In this document: positions 24,772 to 38,200 of the stretch, in pieces | Position numbering within the stretch: position 1 is the stretch's first letter | How the letters are laid out: each line of letters starts with the position of its first letter | Assembly (NCBI GenBank): GCA_029817715.1 | Contig: JARUPY010000412.1 | Location: 1-64,000, forward strand | DNA from: Melastoma dodecandrum | Taxonomy: Eukaryota; Streptophyta; Magnoliopsida; Myrtales; Melastomataceae | Length of the DNA stretch: 64,000 bases | Reading direction: 5' to 3' | The notes under the pieces: model-generated | Seen by the model: the letters and a program-made list of their open reading frames with translations, nothing else | Database searches by the model: none | What the model was told of the DNA's origin: nothing | Translations under genes and position numbers: made by a program

Positions 24772-27700
24772 ACATAACAGAAATACCACTTACATGAAAA
24801 TTCTTGGAGCATTCGGTTTTCTTGTAGTTAAAAAGAGAAAAAAATGGGTAAGTTTAAGATTTCGAGTTGTTAGTTTTTAAAGAATTTAAACAAAAAAAAA
24901 AGGCTTACCAAAAGTTGAAATTTTTAAAAACCTCGTTTTTTTGCCAATAGACTGATGAATTAAGTGACAAGTTAGTGAATAGGAAAAATTTTTCTCATTA
25001 TGTCTATTATGGATGGGGGACTATTTTCGGGATATAATTCATATCTTTCATTCGCTGGGGAGGAGGGGGGACAGTTCGTTTACATAAATAAAAAACTTTT
25101 CCGGGATGTTCCCAATTTTGGCATTTAATTTTGAGGGTGGGGTTAGTTAATTTCGCCAAACATTTCGGGGATGGAAAAGTATGTACGGCAGGGGCATACC
25201 ATTATGTCAATTTAGAAGGCCATGGAATGGGCTATTTTTCGGACTCTTTTAATAGGGGGGGGGAAAACAGTTAGGAGTGAGAGGAGTTTATTAATATAAT
25301 GACATAGGTTGTTTAAATGTCTAGACGGGAGGACGAATAAAATGATTCCCACATAATCCAAAAAGATCTTTCCGAGGCTTTACATTTTTTCTTTACCAGG
25401 AATGTTAGGAGGGGAAAAACGGGAAAGGGAAAAACATTTCAGGTGAAAATAAGCTAAAATCCTTTGCAAGGTGTAGGCATTTTGGAGCCCCAAAAGCTGG
25501 GGTTAGTCATTTTCCTTGGCGGTGTTTCTCGGGGTACCAATCATAATAAGGGGGATCTCCAGGCATTTGGTTCTTGGAGAAAATCAAAGGCAATAACAAG
25601 AAATTGTTTAAACCACGAGAAATAAAGGAAAGAAATTGAGATTAAACCCAAAGCTTTTTTTCAAATGGAGGAGTATATAATTTACCTTGATGGAATTTCA
25701 TTTAGGAAGAATGGTAGCAGGGGAAAATAAAAATAAGGTATAAGCTTTCCCACATAAACATTATCTGAGGGGGGGAAAAAGGGAAAAAAAGGGGAAATTT
25801 AGATATGGTTTGGGATGGATTAGGATTAAAAACTTTGAAACAAAAAAAACATTTTCGAACACGCAGTGGATTTTAATAGATTAATTTAAACCCAAAAAAA
25901 ACACTCTAGTTTTTTCTAGCGGTTTTCCACACCAACTCGGGGGAAAGGCATTTATCATATTTCATACGTTGATGCAGGGCACAAAATAACGGATACCATG
26001 GGATTTACAGTGGCGGGCTCCTGTGCTGCAAGGAAGATGGGGGAACCCAAAAAAAAAAAAAGGAAGGAGAGAAAGGAAATACCGAGTGGTGTTTTTATTT
26101 AGTCTCCAATCTTTTACTAAATTTTATGTTGTAATTAATGATTGATGAAAAAAAAAAAAAATTGAAAAAAAAATTGAAAAGATGTAAATTGGGAAAAATT
26201 TGGGAAAAAAAAACAAAAAGGTTAATACGGGACGTACGAAAAATATAAAGGCTGTGTTTTGTGTTTTTGTCAGTTAATATTATGTTAAGTCAACGAAGCT
26301 GGAGGTGGTTGAAGATAACTTTTTACAATAGGGTAAAAAGTACGTGGGGAAATTGAGTTGGAATATTTCATGTCGGTCTCGAAAAAAGAACCACAAGTTT
26401 TTGAATTGAAAAAAAATGAAACATTATCTTGTTGGTTTTGTTTTTTTTTGCTTAACATAGAAGGAGTTTAAGTAAGGGGTTGGAGTCTATATAGTGCCTC
26501 TCTACATTATGACTTCTTTAAATAAATTCTCAATAATAACTACCGCACTCAATAAAAAAAAAAAAATAGGACCGTTTTTCCAAATGGACAAAATAAGGTC
26601 CTCCTTAACAGGAAAGGTTCTCTTCGGCAAAAAAAAAAACTAAAACTCGGGATGTGGTAAGTTATAAATAAAAAAACCTCCCCAGTCAGATCTCATGAAG
26701 AAGAATGAATGGACAATGAGAATAAAAAGAAATAAAGGATAAACAAATGGGAATAAAATATAATAATACCCTTGGGTTTGATAGGGGGTCGTCAAAACAA
26801 GGATTCTGGAGCGGGGTTGGGGGGATTTTTGGGACGGTTTGGAATTGGTGGATAAAACAGTTACACAGGTAAGGAATTACGAGGGCCAAGTTAGCACTTT
26901 AATTTTTTTAAATAATTTAGACAAAAATTGTATTATTCAACCTAAAACTACGCTTACTGGGAGTTATAGTGCCACCTACCAATTGTTTTCGTTGAAAAAA
27001 AAAAACCCACATTTACTCCGAGACTGGAAGGCAAAAAAGTCTGTATTAAATTTTACTAAAATGGTGAATTTACTATACTAGTTGGCAAAAATCCCAAGTA
27101 AAAAATCGGTTTGAGCCTTGTGCCATACATACACAAGAATTGAAGGGAGAAAAATATACTTTAGGCTTCCAACATAAGTGGGTTGATCAACAAAAAGTTA
27201 TCAGCAAAGTTACCTTGGAAATCGGTAAAAACATGTAGGGTCGAATACAAAGGGACGATAATTGGTAGTTAGCCAATTCTATATTGGCTCCCAACCTTTG
27301 GCATCCGAATTTATAATATCAAAATGGGATGGTATTTAAAACGAAGTAAAGATAAAAAACAAAATTAGGAGGTGATCTCAATTTCCCTGGGATGAAAAAA
27401 TTAGGTTTCCCCACCCCCCCACCAACTCAATTGGATTTAAAGGGGGAAGGGACGGGAACAAGAGGGGTGGGGAGATTTTACTTCTAAAATATCATAAAGG
27501 GTTAGTACACGTTAGGGAAATAAATTTTGATGGAAGAGTTTAGGGGGGGGGCGGGATGGGGGAATTTACCATACGGTTCCAAAAAAATTTTGGGGAGAGG
27601 AAATTCCAATAAACTTCACCAAGTCACAAGGAGGGAAGGGATAAGGATTTAAAATACTGGGCCTAACTAGGAACAGGGGGGATATGCTAACTCTTAGCAG

Positions 27701-28719
27701 ATTGGGCGCTTGTGATAAAATAAAAATAAAAAAAAACCTTTCATAGGGTAAAGGCGTGTTTTTTTTGTTGATGGGTTGTGTTCGACCTTGATTGGGAAGG
27801 GCGGGACAACTGAATAAAAAATCTTGTTGGAAGGGGAAAAAAAAGAAAACAATGGGGGGGAGGGTTTGTCTGGGTACGTCGGCTATGTCCAGGAGGAGTA
27901 AAGATGGTGTTACTAGATGATTCCAAATTGCATGGGAATTTTTATAGGGCTCCAATTTTCTATTGAAGGGGAAATAGAAATTGTAATTCGGGAGATGTGG
28001 CTCCCTTAAAAAACTTATAAATAGCTGTTTGTTTTTGTATAGAATAGAATAAAACTAACAACAGACCAATGCAAAGGAAAATTTTTGGGAATATTATTAT
28101 TGGCCTCTTTACGAAAAAACCCCACCAAAGCAATAGGGGATAATTTATATATTCAAATCTCCTGTAATGAAACAACAAGCAGGGGGTTGGGTCGTTTTTT
28201 AAATGGTCGTTTTTTAAGGGGGGTACTAGGACCTCTAGGGATTATAATGTGGGAAGTAGGTTCAGGGGGCATCACTCAACTCAAGTTTAAAAGAAGAATT
28301 TTGGCCTTTACTTTTCTGGTAGCCCCACAGAATTATTTCACTAAGGTGGGTGGAAGTTCGGGAAAGTCCCACAAGGTCTATATAAATAAAATTGTGGGGA
28401 CCTAAATAAGAAAGTTTTTCGGAGGCTCAATTTATTGGCCTAAAAAATCTATTCATTGTCACGCTCATCTTGTTGAAAAAATACCTCCCACTAACCAAAT
28501 ACATTTAGTTAGTGGGGAGATAAACGGGAAAAAGTGTGGTTCATAATGGGGGGAACAGGCGGATTTCAGGAACAACAACTTCTCGACGAGGGAGGTTTCG
28601 CGGATTTCACATTGTTCTTATTAATTCAATTCAATCCATAATTATTCACCGAACGGTTTTCTTTAAAATTGGGTCCAACAGGGCGAGGCAGAAAGGGAAA
28701 TTGTAAAAGGAAATAAAGA

Positions 28720-28945
28720 AAAACACGGAAAGGGATGAGAAGGGAGAGAAAGAAAAGAAGAAAAGATGAATAAAGAAAAGAAAGGGAAAAGAAAGAAAAA
28801 AGGAACCAGGAAAGAGGAGGGAAGAAAAGGGAAAGAAGAACAAAAAAAGAGAAAGAAAAAGAAGGGTATAAAAGAAAAAAAAAAACAGAAAAGAAAAAGA
28901 AAAAAGAAAAAAGAAAAAAAGGAAAAAAAAAGAGAGAAAACAAAG
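28720..28945 (+). repeat. long polypurine (A/G) tract
   Basis: About 225 bases are almost only A and G, with repeated AAAGAAA/AAAGGAA motifs. The 124-codon and 108-codon Phe/Ser-rich minus-strand frames over it are by-products of this composition. It lies in the suspect homopolymer block. Confidence 0.7.
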
Positions 28946-30424
28946 AACCAAAGAAATACAATCGGGGGTCAAAACTCATTTCACCAAATATATACATCAA
29001 TAATATTGTCTAAGTTTGGTCAAATAAGGCCTTTGCATTCCTCTTACACTTGAGCGTCCGCAAGGAATACACACACATTTCACCTTTCGCATACATCCAT
29101 TACGACATAATTCCACCAAAAGGAGGATATTCCATTAAAGGAATCTTGTTCATTAAGCCGGTCGTTTCGTCTGCCGGGACCGTTCAGGTTTGGGGTTGTT
29201 TTGGAAAAAAGCCCAACCCAGTAGGCGTTTTTTTTTTCTAGTTTCTTTTTAATTGTTTTATCCATCTTAACATTTATGGTTGCTTGGTTAAAGTTGTTTG
29301 ACATAATAGACTCACTAAGGAATTACTGTTAAATTACAAAAACGGTTGTTAAACCTATTTCAACGTTATTATGTTTGACTTTTCAAACTCTACGGTTTTA
29401 AATTTTACTTTTTACAGCGGACCAACCAAAAATATCATATTTTATAATTAAAAAATTAACGTTGATTGTATGCTCTGGAACGGGGGGGGGGGACAATATT
29501 CTCCGCCGCAATACATTTATAAGCCAAGTAATATTCTATTCCAGTAAGGGTTAAAAAGGGATTGTAAGAAAAGAGTTGGGCATAAAAAATAATTGCATTC
29601 AGAGGGATAAAAATCACTTTGTTGGCACGATGGCCCCTCAGCAGAGTTCGCTTTTCTTCGAAACATCGTCCGTAAACTCCAATCGTTATTGATTGTTAAG
29701 AAGTGTTTTAGTAGGATTTGTATAGTTTTTTTACCGTTATATGAAAATAAAAACAAATAAGTATATTACTTTTTTCGTTGATTATAAAATATATAATGGG
29801 AAAAAATACATTTTTTATGTCCAAAATATTATTTTTTTGAAAGAAAAATTAATCGAGGTTCTCTACCCATTCCACCACTCACCACCCCTTTTAAAATCGG
29901 ATATTTTTATTTATTTTAATTTACCTTTTTTTTAACTCTTCATTAATTAATTAAAATAAAAAATTAGGGGACAATAATTCTGTGTTAATTATATACTCAA
30001 GAAAATTTTGGATTATTTTTTTAATTTATTTTTCCACAACTTGGGCCTTTAAACCTCTCTTCTCTCTCTCGATCGGACTTTTTCCCGGGAGACAAATTTA
30101 TCCAAAATTTTCTTGTTTAAAGGTTTTTTTCGCCTCTCTGTTCCCCTTCCTTTTCCTCCTTTCCTTAGGGAATTTTCCCTATCCCCAGGCCACGCCTGCT
30201 GGATGACTTTTTTCCCCCTCATAATTTCTGAATTATTTATTGGGGGCCACCATCCTGTCGGTTTTTTACAATCCTCACTTTCCTACCTTCTGTTTTTTGC
30301 TTTTTTTCTTTGGCCTTATTCGTTTCCTTTCTTTTCTTTCTTGTGTTTGGGTTGGGTTTTTCGGTTGTGTTGGTTGATTTTTCGATTTGGGGCCGGGAGC
30401 GGGAGCCCGGAGGTGGCGGTGCGC

Positions 30425-30562
30425 ACGACTAGAGAAAAGAGGTTGCGGGGAAAACGAAGTAAGGGAAGGGAAAAAGGAAAAAAAGTAAAGAAAAAAAAGG
30501 AAAAAAAAATACGAGGGAGGGTCGGAGGGAGGGGGAAGAGGGGTGGGAAGGGGAGGGGGCTT
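30425..30562 (+). repeat. second polypurine tract
   Basis: A G/A-rich run of about 135 bases just after a T/C-rich block, giving a sharp strand-composition switch near 30.4 kb. The Lys/Gly/Arg-rich plus-strand frame ending at 30565 is a by-product. Confidence 0.6.
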
Positions 30563-32280
30563 TAAAAAAACGCCAACATGGGGCAGCTGAAAGTTGGGCC
30601 TCGTTTGGGGGTTGGGGCCGGATCATCGGAAACCCGGCCCGCGAAAGGCAGTAATATCGGGGTCCAACTAAATAGTCGATTCTCGTTGGCGGGGGGGGGG
30701 GGGCCGTCCGAGGGGCCGCGTTTGGTCATGATAAGTGATGCTTGGGAAATTAGGGGTTGGGACAAGGTTTCGGAGCTTTTTCCATTTCCGCATCTCTACT
30801 TTTTTATTTTGGTTTTGTTTTCAGGAATCTTGCGGTTGCTAGTTTTTTGTTTTTTTTTCGGAGAAGCTACGGGAATTGTTTGTCACTTATATGTAAGGGC
30901 ATAGTTTTGGGGGTCCTTTGGGGAAATTTATTGGGATTATAATATTTGGTTTTTTTTTCGGGGTTTACATGAGAGGTTAAGGTTTGGGGGGACTGTGAAA
31001 TTGTTGGAGAAAGGTGATTTCCCATTTGTTAGTTATTCATTGGGAAAAAGTTGAAGTTGTGTATTTTTCTGTGTTTTTTAGGGCGTATATTCTGTTTTAT
31101 TTATTTTTTGTGTGTGTCTTGGATCTCGGGATTTGGATTCTTAAAGGCTTGATTTCGGTTTTTTGTTCGACGCGGAGATATGGGTACAGATATCTTTTTG
31201 GTTTACTGCCATAAACTGGGAAGAAAAACGGTATTTAGAAGTGTACTCAGCAACAACTTCTGTAAGCTTTTTGTGGCACATGACACGGCTTGGTTTTTTT
31301 TTAGTTGTTTTTGTGGTTGGAGCAAAGGCAACGGAAGTTTTCCTTTGAGGAATAAAAAAAAACATAAAAAAAAAAATTTGTGGTTTTTTGATAAGCTTAT
31401 ATAATTGGGTGGGCGCTTTTGTTACTCGGAAGGGCCCAGTTTTTATGGGAGTGTGATTAGTAAGTCATTATGAGGTGAGAGCTCCAAAGGGAGGAGGAGG
31501 GAAGGTAGGCCAGAAGAGGGAAAAGAGAGGGAGGTTCTTCTTAAAGGGAGTAACGTCGGGCCAGGGTGATTGAGGGGGGTAAATGGGGGACTTGCCTCTT
31601 TATGTTTCTGTTATCTGGCTGGTAAATTGGGGGAAATAAAACAGAGAATTTTGCAGTGGGGCCAATTGTATTCATTGGGTGGGAATGTATTTTGGTGGTG
31701 CGAAACATATTCATTAATTTTAAATCGTTAGGCTTGGATTTTCTGATTTTTCCAGGGGAAAAAGGGGGAAGAGAAAGAGGAATTGTTATTGTGCGTGTCT
31801 TTTGAAAACTTTATTGGCTTTCTATTTATAGGGGTTGAAATAAACTTTTCACCTTCAAACTATTTTTTTTTAAAATATACTTGGCTGGGGAGGGGAAAGT
31901 GGGGGGGACAATTGATGGCCTTTTAAAATCCTGGTTTTGGAATATTTAGGGATGTTAATTATCCATGGCTATTGGCACAGAAGAAAAAAAATTAAAAATT
32001 ATGAAGAGACCCCACTAGGGGGAAAAAAAATGTAAACCAACATTGGCGTTTTTTTCTGGGATGCGCATTTGCCCCAAAGGATTGATACTTTCTACATTTT
32101 TTCATCATATTCCTTTTTCTTTTTATTTCTTTTTGTTTTTGAAAAAAAAACGGGGAAATAATGCTTTAGGATATTTTTACTCTGAAAAAAAAAGCATTAA
32201 CTCTGAGTAAATTAAACCATCAATGACCGAAAGCTAAAAAAGCAATTTCAAAAAGGATTATTCCCACATACCAAAATTTT

Positions 32281-35200
32281 AGTTTTGTATGTGCGAAAAT
32301 AGGACAGTGGGGAATGGGGAGCTTATTCATCAAAATAGCCATGATATTTGTTTGAGAGGAAAAATATTATTAAAGGACAACCCCCTAAATTATTTATCCC
32401 TGGAAAAGAAATATGGAAAGGGCAAGCATATAATGTGCCTTGGGAGGAAATGGCATTATTTTGGGGCAATCTGTTGACTGGTATAATAACCTTTGGGCCT
32501 CTTCGTTCTTTGTATGTGGGTATTCTTTCACACACATTTAATTTTCCTAGTATGTCGGGGTTCCTTGCGTTTTGTTAGTGTTGTTGATGGTTAAGGGTTT
32601 AGGGCTCTATTGGCACAATACTCCTTTTCTTGGATTTAGGCTTAGCTTACTGGGGATGAACATTCATTTTTCAAACATCCTTCTCTTAACACTGATCGTG
32701 AAGGAAATGGGTGATTGACAGCACCGAACCTGAAATTACAGGGCGGGGGCGGGTACTCAGATTCAATAGTGGTTGATACGAGGACTTTTAATGCTGTGAT
32801 ATTCACCTTTCGGTTATCTTACAGGCCTTGGAGGTATTTGCTATGACTTGCTTTAATAGTATTTTTTATTTTCTTTTGCTTCTTGTTGGTTGCTTGAAAA
32901 GTAATGACATTTCTATAGTCTTTTTTAGAGTGTAGGTTTTCACTTATCCATAATTTAAACTTTTTATTGAAAAGATTGTGCTATAATGCTTCTTGTTGGT
33001 CTTTTCTCGCATCGTATTGGACGGGGATATAAAATATAACTTTAGGCTTTTAATGGCCAATAGGTTTACATGGTCACTGGTGGTGGCTGACATTAGAGTA
33101 CCCTATGTGTTGGGCCTTCATATGTCAATCGTTTGTAGGTACTCTTCTATTCCGATAGACTTGATTTCTTACGCAGAGTCTCTTACCCCAGTGGGAGCGT
33201 ATATAAATTGTTTCTTATATTGTTATGTAATGGTTTGATGTGTTTTGTAGGGAGGATTTCTTCTTTCATTTTGGCTATGATATGGTTGCCCAGATGGTTG
33301 GAGATGAGGGTGACGGAGCTGGCACGACCGGTTCCGGGAGATGGGAGGAATGCTCATGTGCACATGGATATGGATAAGTTCAAATTTTGATGGGGATACT
33401 CCATAGGACCTTCCTTATATATATGCTAGTATTTCCTTAATGGTCGTTACATCGATATGTATGTGCGACAAATTACATTTATCCTAAATTGAGCCTGATG
33501 TGTTTAATATGTTCAAAAAAAAAAATAATACGTGGTCTGTTTGCTTTGATGACACATTGAGTTTTTTTGGAAGTTGACTTTTCTGCGGTTTTTGTCGATC
33601 TCAACTCGATATATTTTTGTTATGGGAATTATGGGTTAAAACTAGAGAAAAACCATAGGGAGGAAGGAAACAGTTAGGCTAGGGATGTTTCAAAATTAGC
33701 AAACGGTTTCTCTCTTTAGCATTCTTGTGAGTAAGTTGTGTTTACTGTTTAATCACATATTCCCATCCTATTACACTGAGCTCAATTTTACTCTACTTGC
33801 GTCCATCTTATCAATTCTTCAGAGGATATATCTTCATCTGCTACATATTATATATAAAACCTTTTCCGAATCATTACTATGACCTACGGAATTTGTTGTT
33901 TATGGTCTATAGGTAGGCAGGGCCATTCTTCGTTATACGTTTCTTTTATAAGGAATTTTTGGCTTTCTCCTAACAGTAAAATTAGGCAACTCAGATGATC
34001 GGCATTCCACATGGTGCATTTCATTGCTATTGTAGTTTGGAAATACTTAGGCTACCCCTAGCATTCCTACGTGGTTATATCTCTAGGATTTTGACCTTGC
34101 ATTGAAACTTGCTTGAAAGGAGAATTTGCATTAGTGGCTTATCTATAAGTGCTTGTGGATTTCTGTCATCTCTCTTTTAAAAGTTCTTGTCCAAGTTTAT
34201 TGGTTTGCTTGGTTTTTTTTTCTAGCTGGAGGGAAACGTTTATTTTTTTTAATATTATATTTAAACGGACCAATTTCTGATTTTCAGCTACTTTTACTTT
34301 TAAAAGTTCAGATCATAGGGCAATATTTCTTTAAGAACTGATTGAATCTGTGGGAAACAGGATTTGGATTATCTTCCGATGTGTCTGTCTGTTCTGTCTC
34401 ATGATGATGGATGATAACCACAAACCTGTCGCAGCAGTCTGAATGGACTGCAGGGGTTGCTGACCAAAATTCTGAAGAAGCTCTGTTCCCAAACGTTGAG
34501 GTGGTTGGATAAAAAACAATCATTTGTTTTTGAATGTTTTTTTGGAATATTCACTCATTGTGTTCTTGCAATTTTGATTAATTACTTTAGCTTTAATATA
34601 ACACGCTGGTATTATTTTGACTATTATTTAGCCTTTCCGGCAAACAACACTTCAGATGCTTGAAGTTCTTGTGTGCAAAAAGACGAGGTGGTCTTATTCC
34701 AACGTGATGGTAATACTTTGTTCTCATGTGCATTGAATGCGTTTTTCTGGCTGGTTATTTTGTCTTTTTTAAATTGTCTGTAATCGCATGACATCCCTCT
34801 TTTAAGGTTGGACTGGGATTTTCTCGGTGGTACGGTGTTCGTCAAACTGGGGCTCTTCTTTGGTTAAAGCTCGTGGTCTGCCAGCTTTATCATAATGCAG
34901 TCCCCTTAGCAATGCTGGGTTATCACGTTTTTTTTTAGGGTATATAACCAAATGGCGTGGGGGCGTGGCCAAAATCCTGTGATGCTTTGTTCCAATTGAA
35001 GATGGATGCATGAACTAGGATTTTCCGTAGATGGTGGGATTCCACGTAAGAATCCTCGTGACAGAACCCATTCACTTGGCCTATCTATAACGCCAGGCAT
35101 ACCCTTGACCATGAACTCTAGCTTTCAAGTGTCTCCACCAAGCACCTTGCGTGTGATGATGGAGCAATTCCATTTTGGTTAACAGAATATGCGTAGGGTA

Positions 35201-38200
35201 TCAGGCTGGAAATTTTCTTTTGCGATTCCCTCCGAATTTCTTTATGTTTTAATTTTGAAGAGGATTTGCTACTGCTTGTCCTTTTTCTTTTTGCAGGAGA
35301 ATAGATTTGAAGCTGTTAATAAACGGGGCCCAGTGGTGTGCCTTATTTGAGCCATATGTGTTCTTTCGCGAGAGCTATAAAAATTAATTTGCAGGTTGAT
35401 GTTCTCGCTGCTGATGTTGATGATTTGCGGTTTCTTGGAAGGGTTGGGTGGGAATCAATCAAGACTGAGGCAGTTTGACCTTTTGATGGGGTAGCATCTC
35501 TCCATTTCTTCCTTAAACATCCACTCTTTGCGCCCTATTTGATTTTGATTAGTTATTTTTGTAAGTTGTTCATATAAGCAGCCTGAGACCTTTTGTTATG
35601 TGCCAGATTGAGCGTGACACGAGTAATGGGAAGTTGCAAAATGCCATTACCTTACACCTCACGACGTATGCAGATTTCATCAAAGGCAGGGGTTGTGCGG
35701 CATACAAGCATTTTTCAATGGGCTGCCTTGCCAGAGGAAAAGGATTATACAGGGCGAGGACGAGAGAGGGAAGGCGTGGAGAGTTTCAAGGAGTGTGGTT
35801 ATACAATTTCGAGCATACGTGGGGGAACAGGATCGATGATGTGTCCGGCATCTTTCCATATTAATAACCATGTATATGTTCTGGGGGAAAAAAATACCGG
35901 GGATGGAAATATATGTCTCTCATGTCCGGTTAGAGAGGAAAAGGGATGGGGAGGGAGAAAAGGGGGGAAGGGGAGGGAAAATGCAGATTTCCTGCTTATG
36001 TGTTTCACGAGGGGTATATTTTTATAATAAACGAGTTAGGATCTAACGACTTGCATACACCACATAACTAAAGGGTGATTAAGTTGTCTCTCCGAAGCGG
36101 AAAAATGCTGACTATTGGGGTAGGGTAATGGAAATCTGAGCGTTAATGAGATCTGATGAGGAATAAGAATAGTCCCAACAGGTAAGAGGAATTTTGAAGC
36201 CTGATATTACTGATCTGGATAGGATAAACAGTAAAAATCTAGTTTAGTCCCGGTTTGGCCGGAGGAGTTCAGTCTCGCCCAGAAGTTCTAACTCAGAAAT
36301 CAAATTAATCTGTCCTCCACACTGGAAGATTCGATGGCTTCATTGAAAGGGAGAAAGTCTTGTGTTGGAGAGGAAAGGGAAAAATTATGGCTTTTTGTTC
36401 ATGCCAGGTAAGTCATGAACGTCGAACGACTGGCCCGTTGTATTAGTAAAGGTTAATGTGCTCTCAGAAATTCGACGGTTCTATGGTGGAATGCAATTCC
36501 AATTCAAGCTTGATTACAAACTATGGCTTGTGAGGTTGGTTCTTGTGATGGTGTTGGGCATGAATCGGCAGTGGGGGAGCAGTGATGGCAACCAATGGAA
36601 GTGTTGTGGGTAGCGGTTGAGGAGAGTAACAATCCCAGAACCCCTCAGGGTTACTCATGTGAGGCCGATTCTAAACTCTCCTTGGAGAATGCTGTGCAAT
36701 TCTTTCCCAGGAAAACTGCAGAAACGGATTGGAGGTTGTGTTTGTTCCATCTTGCCTTGCATCTTTAATATCACCTCAGTAATTCTTAATTTTGCATCCT
36801 GATATAGAATTTAACTCATGGTCGTAGGACTGATTGTCCTTGAAAGCACATGTTGTTTGTCCAAATGGAGTCTCATTAGTCACTAAGGTTCTCGCTTCTT
36901 CAATATGGCTTAGTCTGGATGTTGGCCCCATATACTTATTTTCTTTCCTTTCAACTGTTTTGTTGTTTCTTTTGTGAAGCCAAATTGCTGGTGTTGGATT
37001 GGAACTTAAGCAAAGGGTGGGAATTGATTCTGACTTGCAGAAGCCAGTGATAAGGTTCACGTGTTATCTTAATACTTAAGCTTTCACTTGTGACTTTTTC
37101 TCATACTTGCATTTATCAGCCCAAACCCTCTGTTTTGTTGTGGTTTAGCGCAGTGGCAGGTTGAGATAAAAAAAAACTTAGAGCCTCTGAGGTTGTTGAA
37201 CATGAACTAAAAGGAGACTATTTCAGAGTTGACGTGTGAAAAAAAATGTCAGAAGTAAGAGAAGACAGAAAGAAAGTCAGCAGTTCATGTGGGTAAGTTC
37301 TAAAACTAATTGCTGGCTTTCGAATGTTTCCTTTCCAGGCATACCGGTTCACATTGTAGTGATGATGTATACTGGGAAGGGGGGGCCCAAAACACAAGGA
37401 GCCCTCTTATTTTGTGTGAATTGGAGGCTGTTTATGTGCAAACACTACCCAGGAGGAATAAAAAAAGGAAAGGAAAAAAGAAAAAAAAGGGAGAAATGAT
37501 TATCCACCAAAAAAAAAAGGAAGTGGCTTATCGTCTTGTACAGTTTGATTCGTGGAATTGATTGGACTGTGATATTAGGTGGCTCTATATACTTTCTCAG
37601 TGTTGTTTCTGGGGAAGTTTTCTTAGGAAGTTGGTTTTGTTCATGGAGAAGGGTACTTTGCTACTTGTGAGTTTCTTTAGTGTCTTTTTGGAAATTTCTC
37701 ATTTGGACAATCTGTAGTAGGGACAAAGAAAACACTTAGTTTGGGGAGTTTACCATATGTAGGGATATCCCTGTTGTGTTTTTTACTTGATTTACTCCAA
37801 ACTCTACTCCTAACATGTACCAAATGTGGGTTTGTGGTGAGATATGCTTACATCCTTTCATGACCTGTTTGTTGGCTGCTACTGGCTACTGGCTTTTGGC
37901 TTTCGGCTTTTGAGGTGCGTGGTTTGTGCATAGTTTGGTCTCGCGCTTGATATCATAAATAACGGTTGTCGGTTTTATGTACTTTTGAGGACTTGTATAC
38001 ACACTTGTTGCAGCGCCATTGATTAAGAATGTTTCTCGAAAACAGGTTATGATTCGAAATGGATGATTGGTTTATTCTGAATTGCTTCCTTTCTAGTTTC
38101 GGACAAAGACCTAGGGAGTGTTCTGACTTCATCAAATTAGTCCCACGTTGGGCAATATTTCCGATGCTGATATGAGTTTTTATAATCTTTCTAGTTTAAG

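Larger units (their letters stand above)
17671..32280. other. long homopolymer-rich block without recognisable genes or elements
   Basis: Over about 14.6 kb I find no gene, TE domain or splice-like exon. Homopolymer runs of 6-13 bases (A, T, G, sometimes C) occur every few dozen bases. Open frames are short except where simple sequence keeps them open. Composition shifts by block: roughly 19-28 kb is A/G-rich with few C on this strand, 29.8-30.35 kb is T/C-rich, and 30.4-32 kb is G/T-rich. Flanking DNA is not like this. The pattern fits low-accuracy, unpolished long-read consensus better than a natural satellite, so absence of genes here should not be trusted. Confidence 0.6.

Noticed and set aside
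28626..29000. Phe/Ser/Leu-rich 124- and 108-codon minus-strand frames that look like membrane proteins
   Set aside because: They lie on a polypurine tract, whose complement reads as TTT/TTC/TCT codons; this is low-complexity sequence, not hydrophobic helices.
30113..30565. 150-codon plus-strand frame, hydrophobic then Lys/Gly-rich
   Set aside because: The composition switch in the frame mirrors the pyrimidine-to-purine switch of the DNA; no domain is visible.
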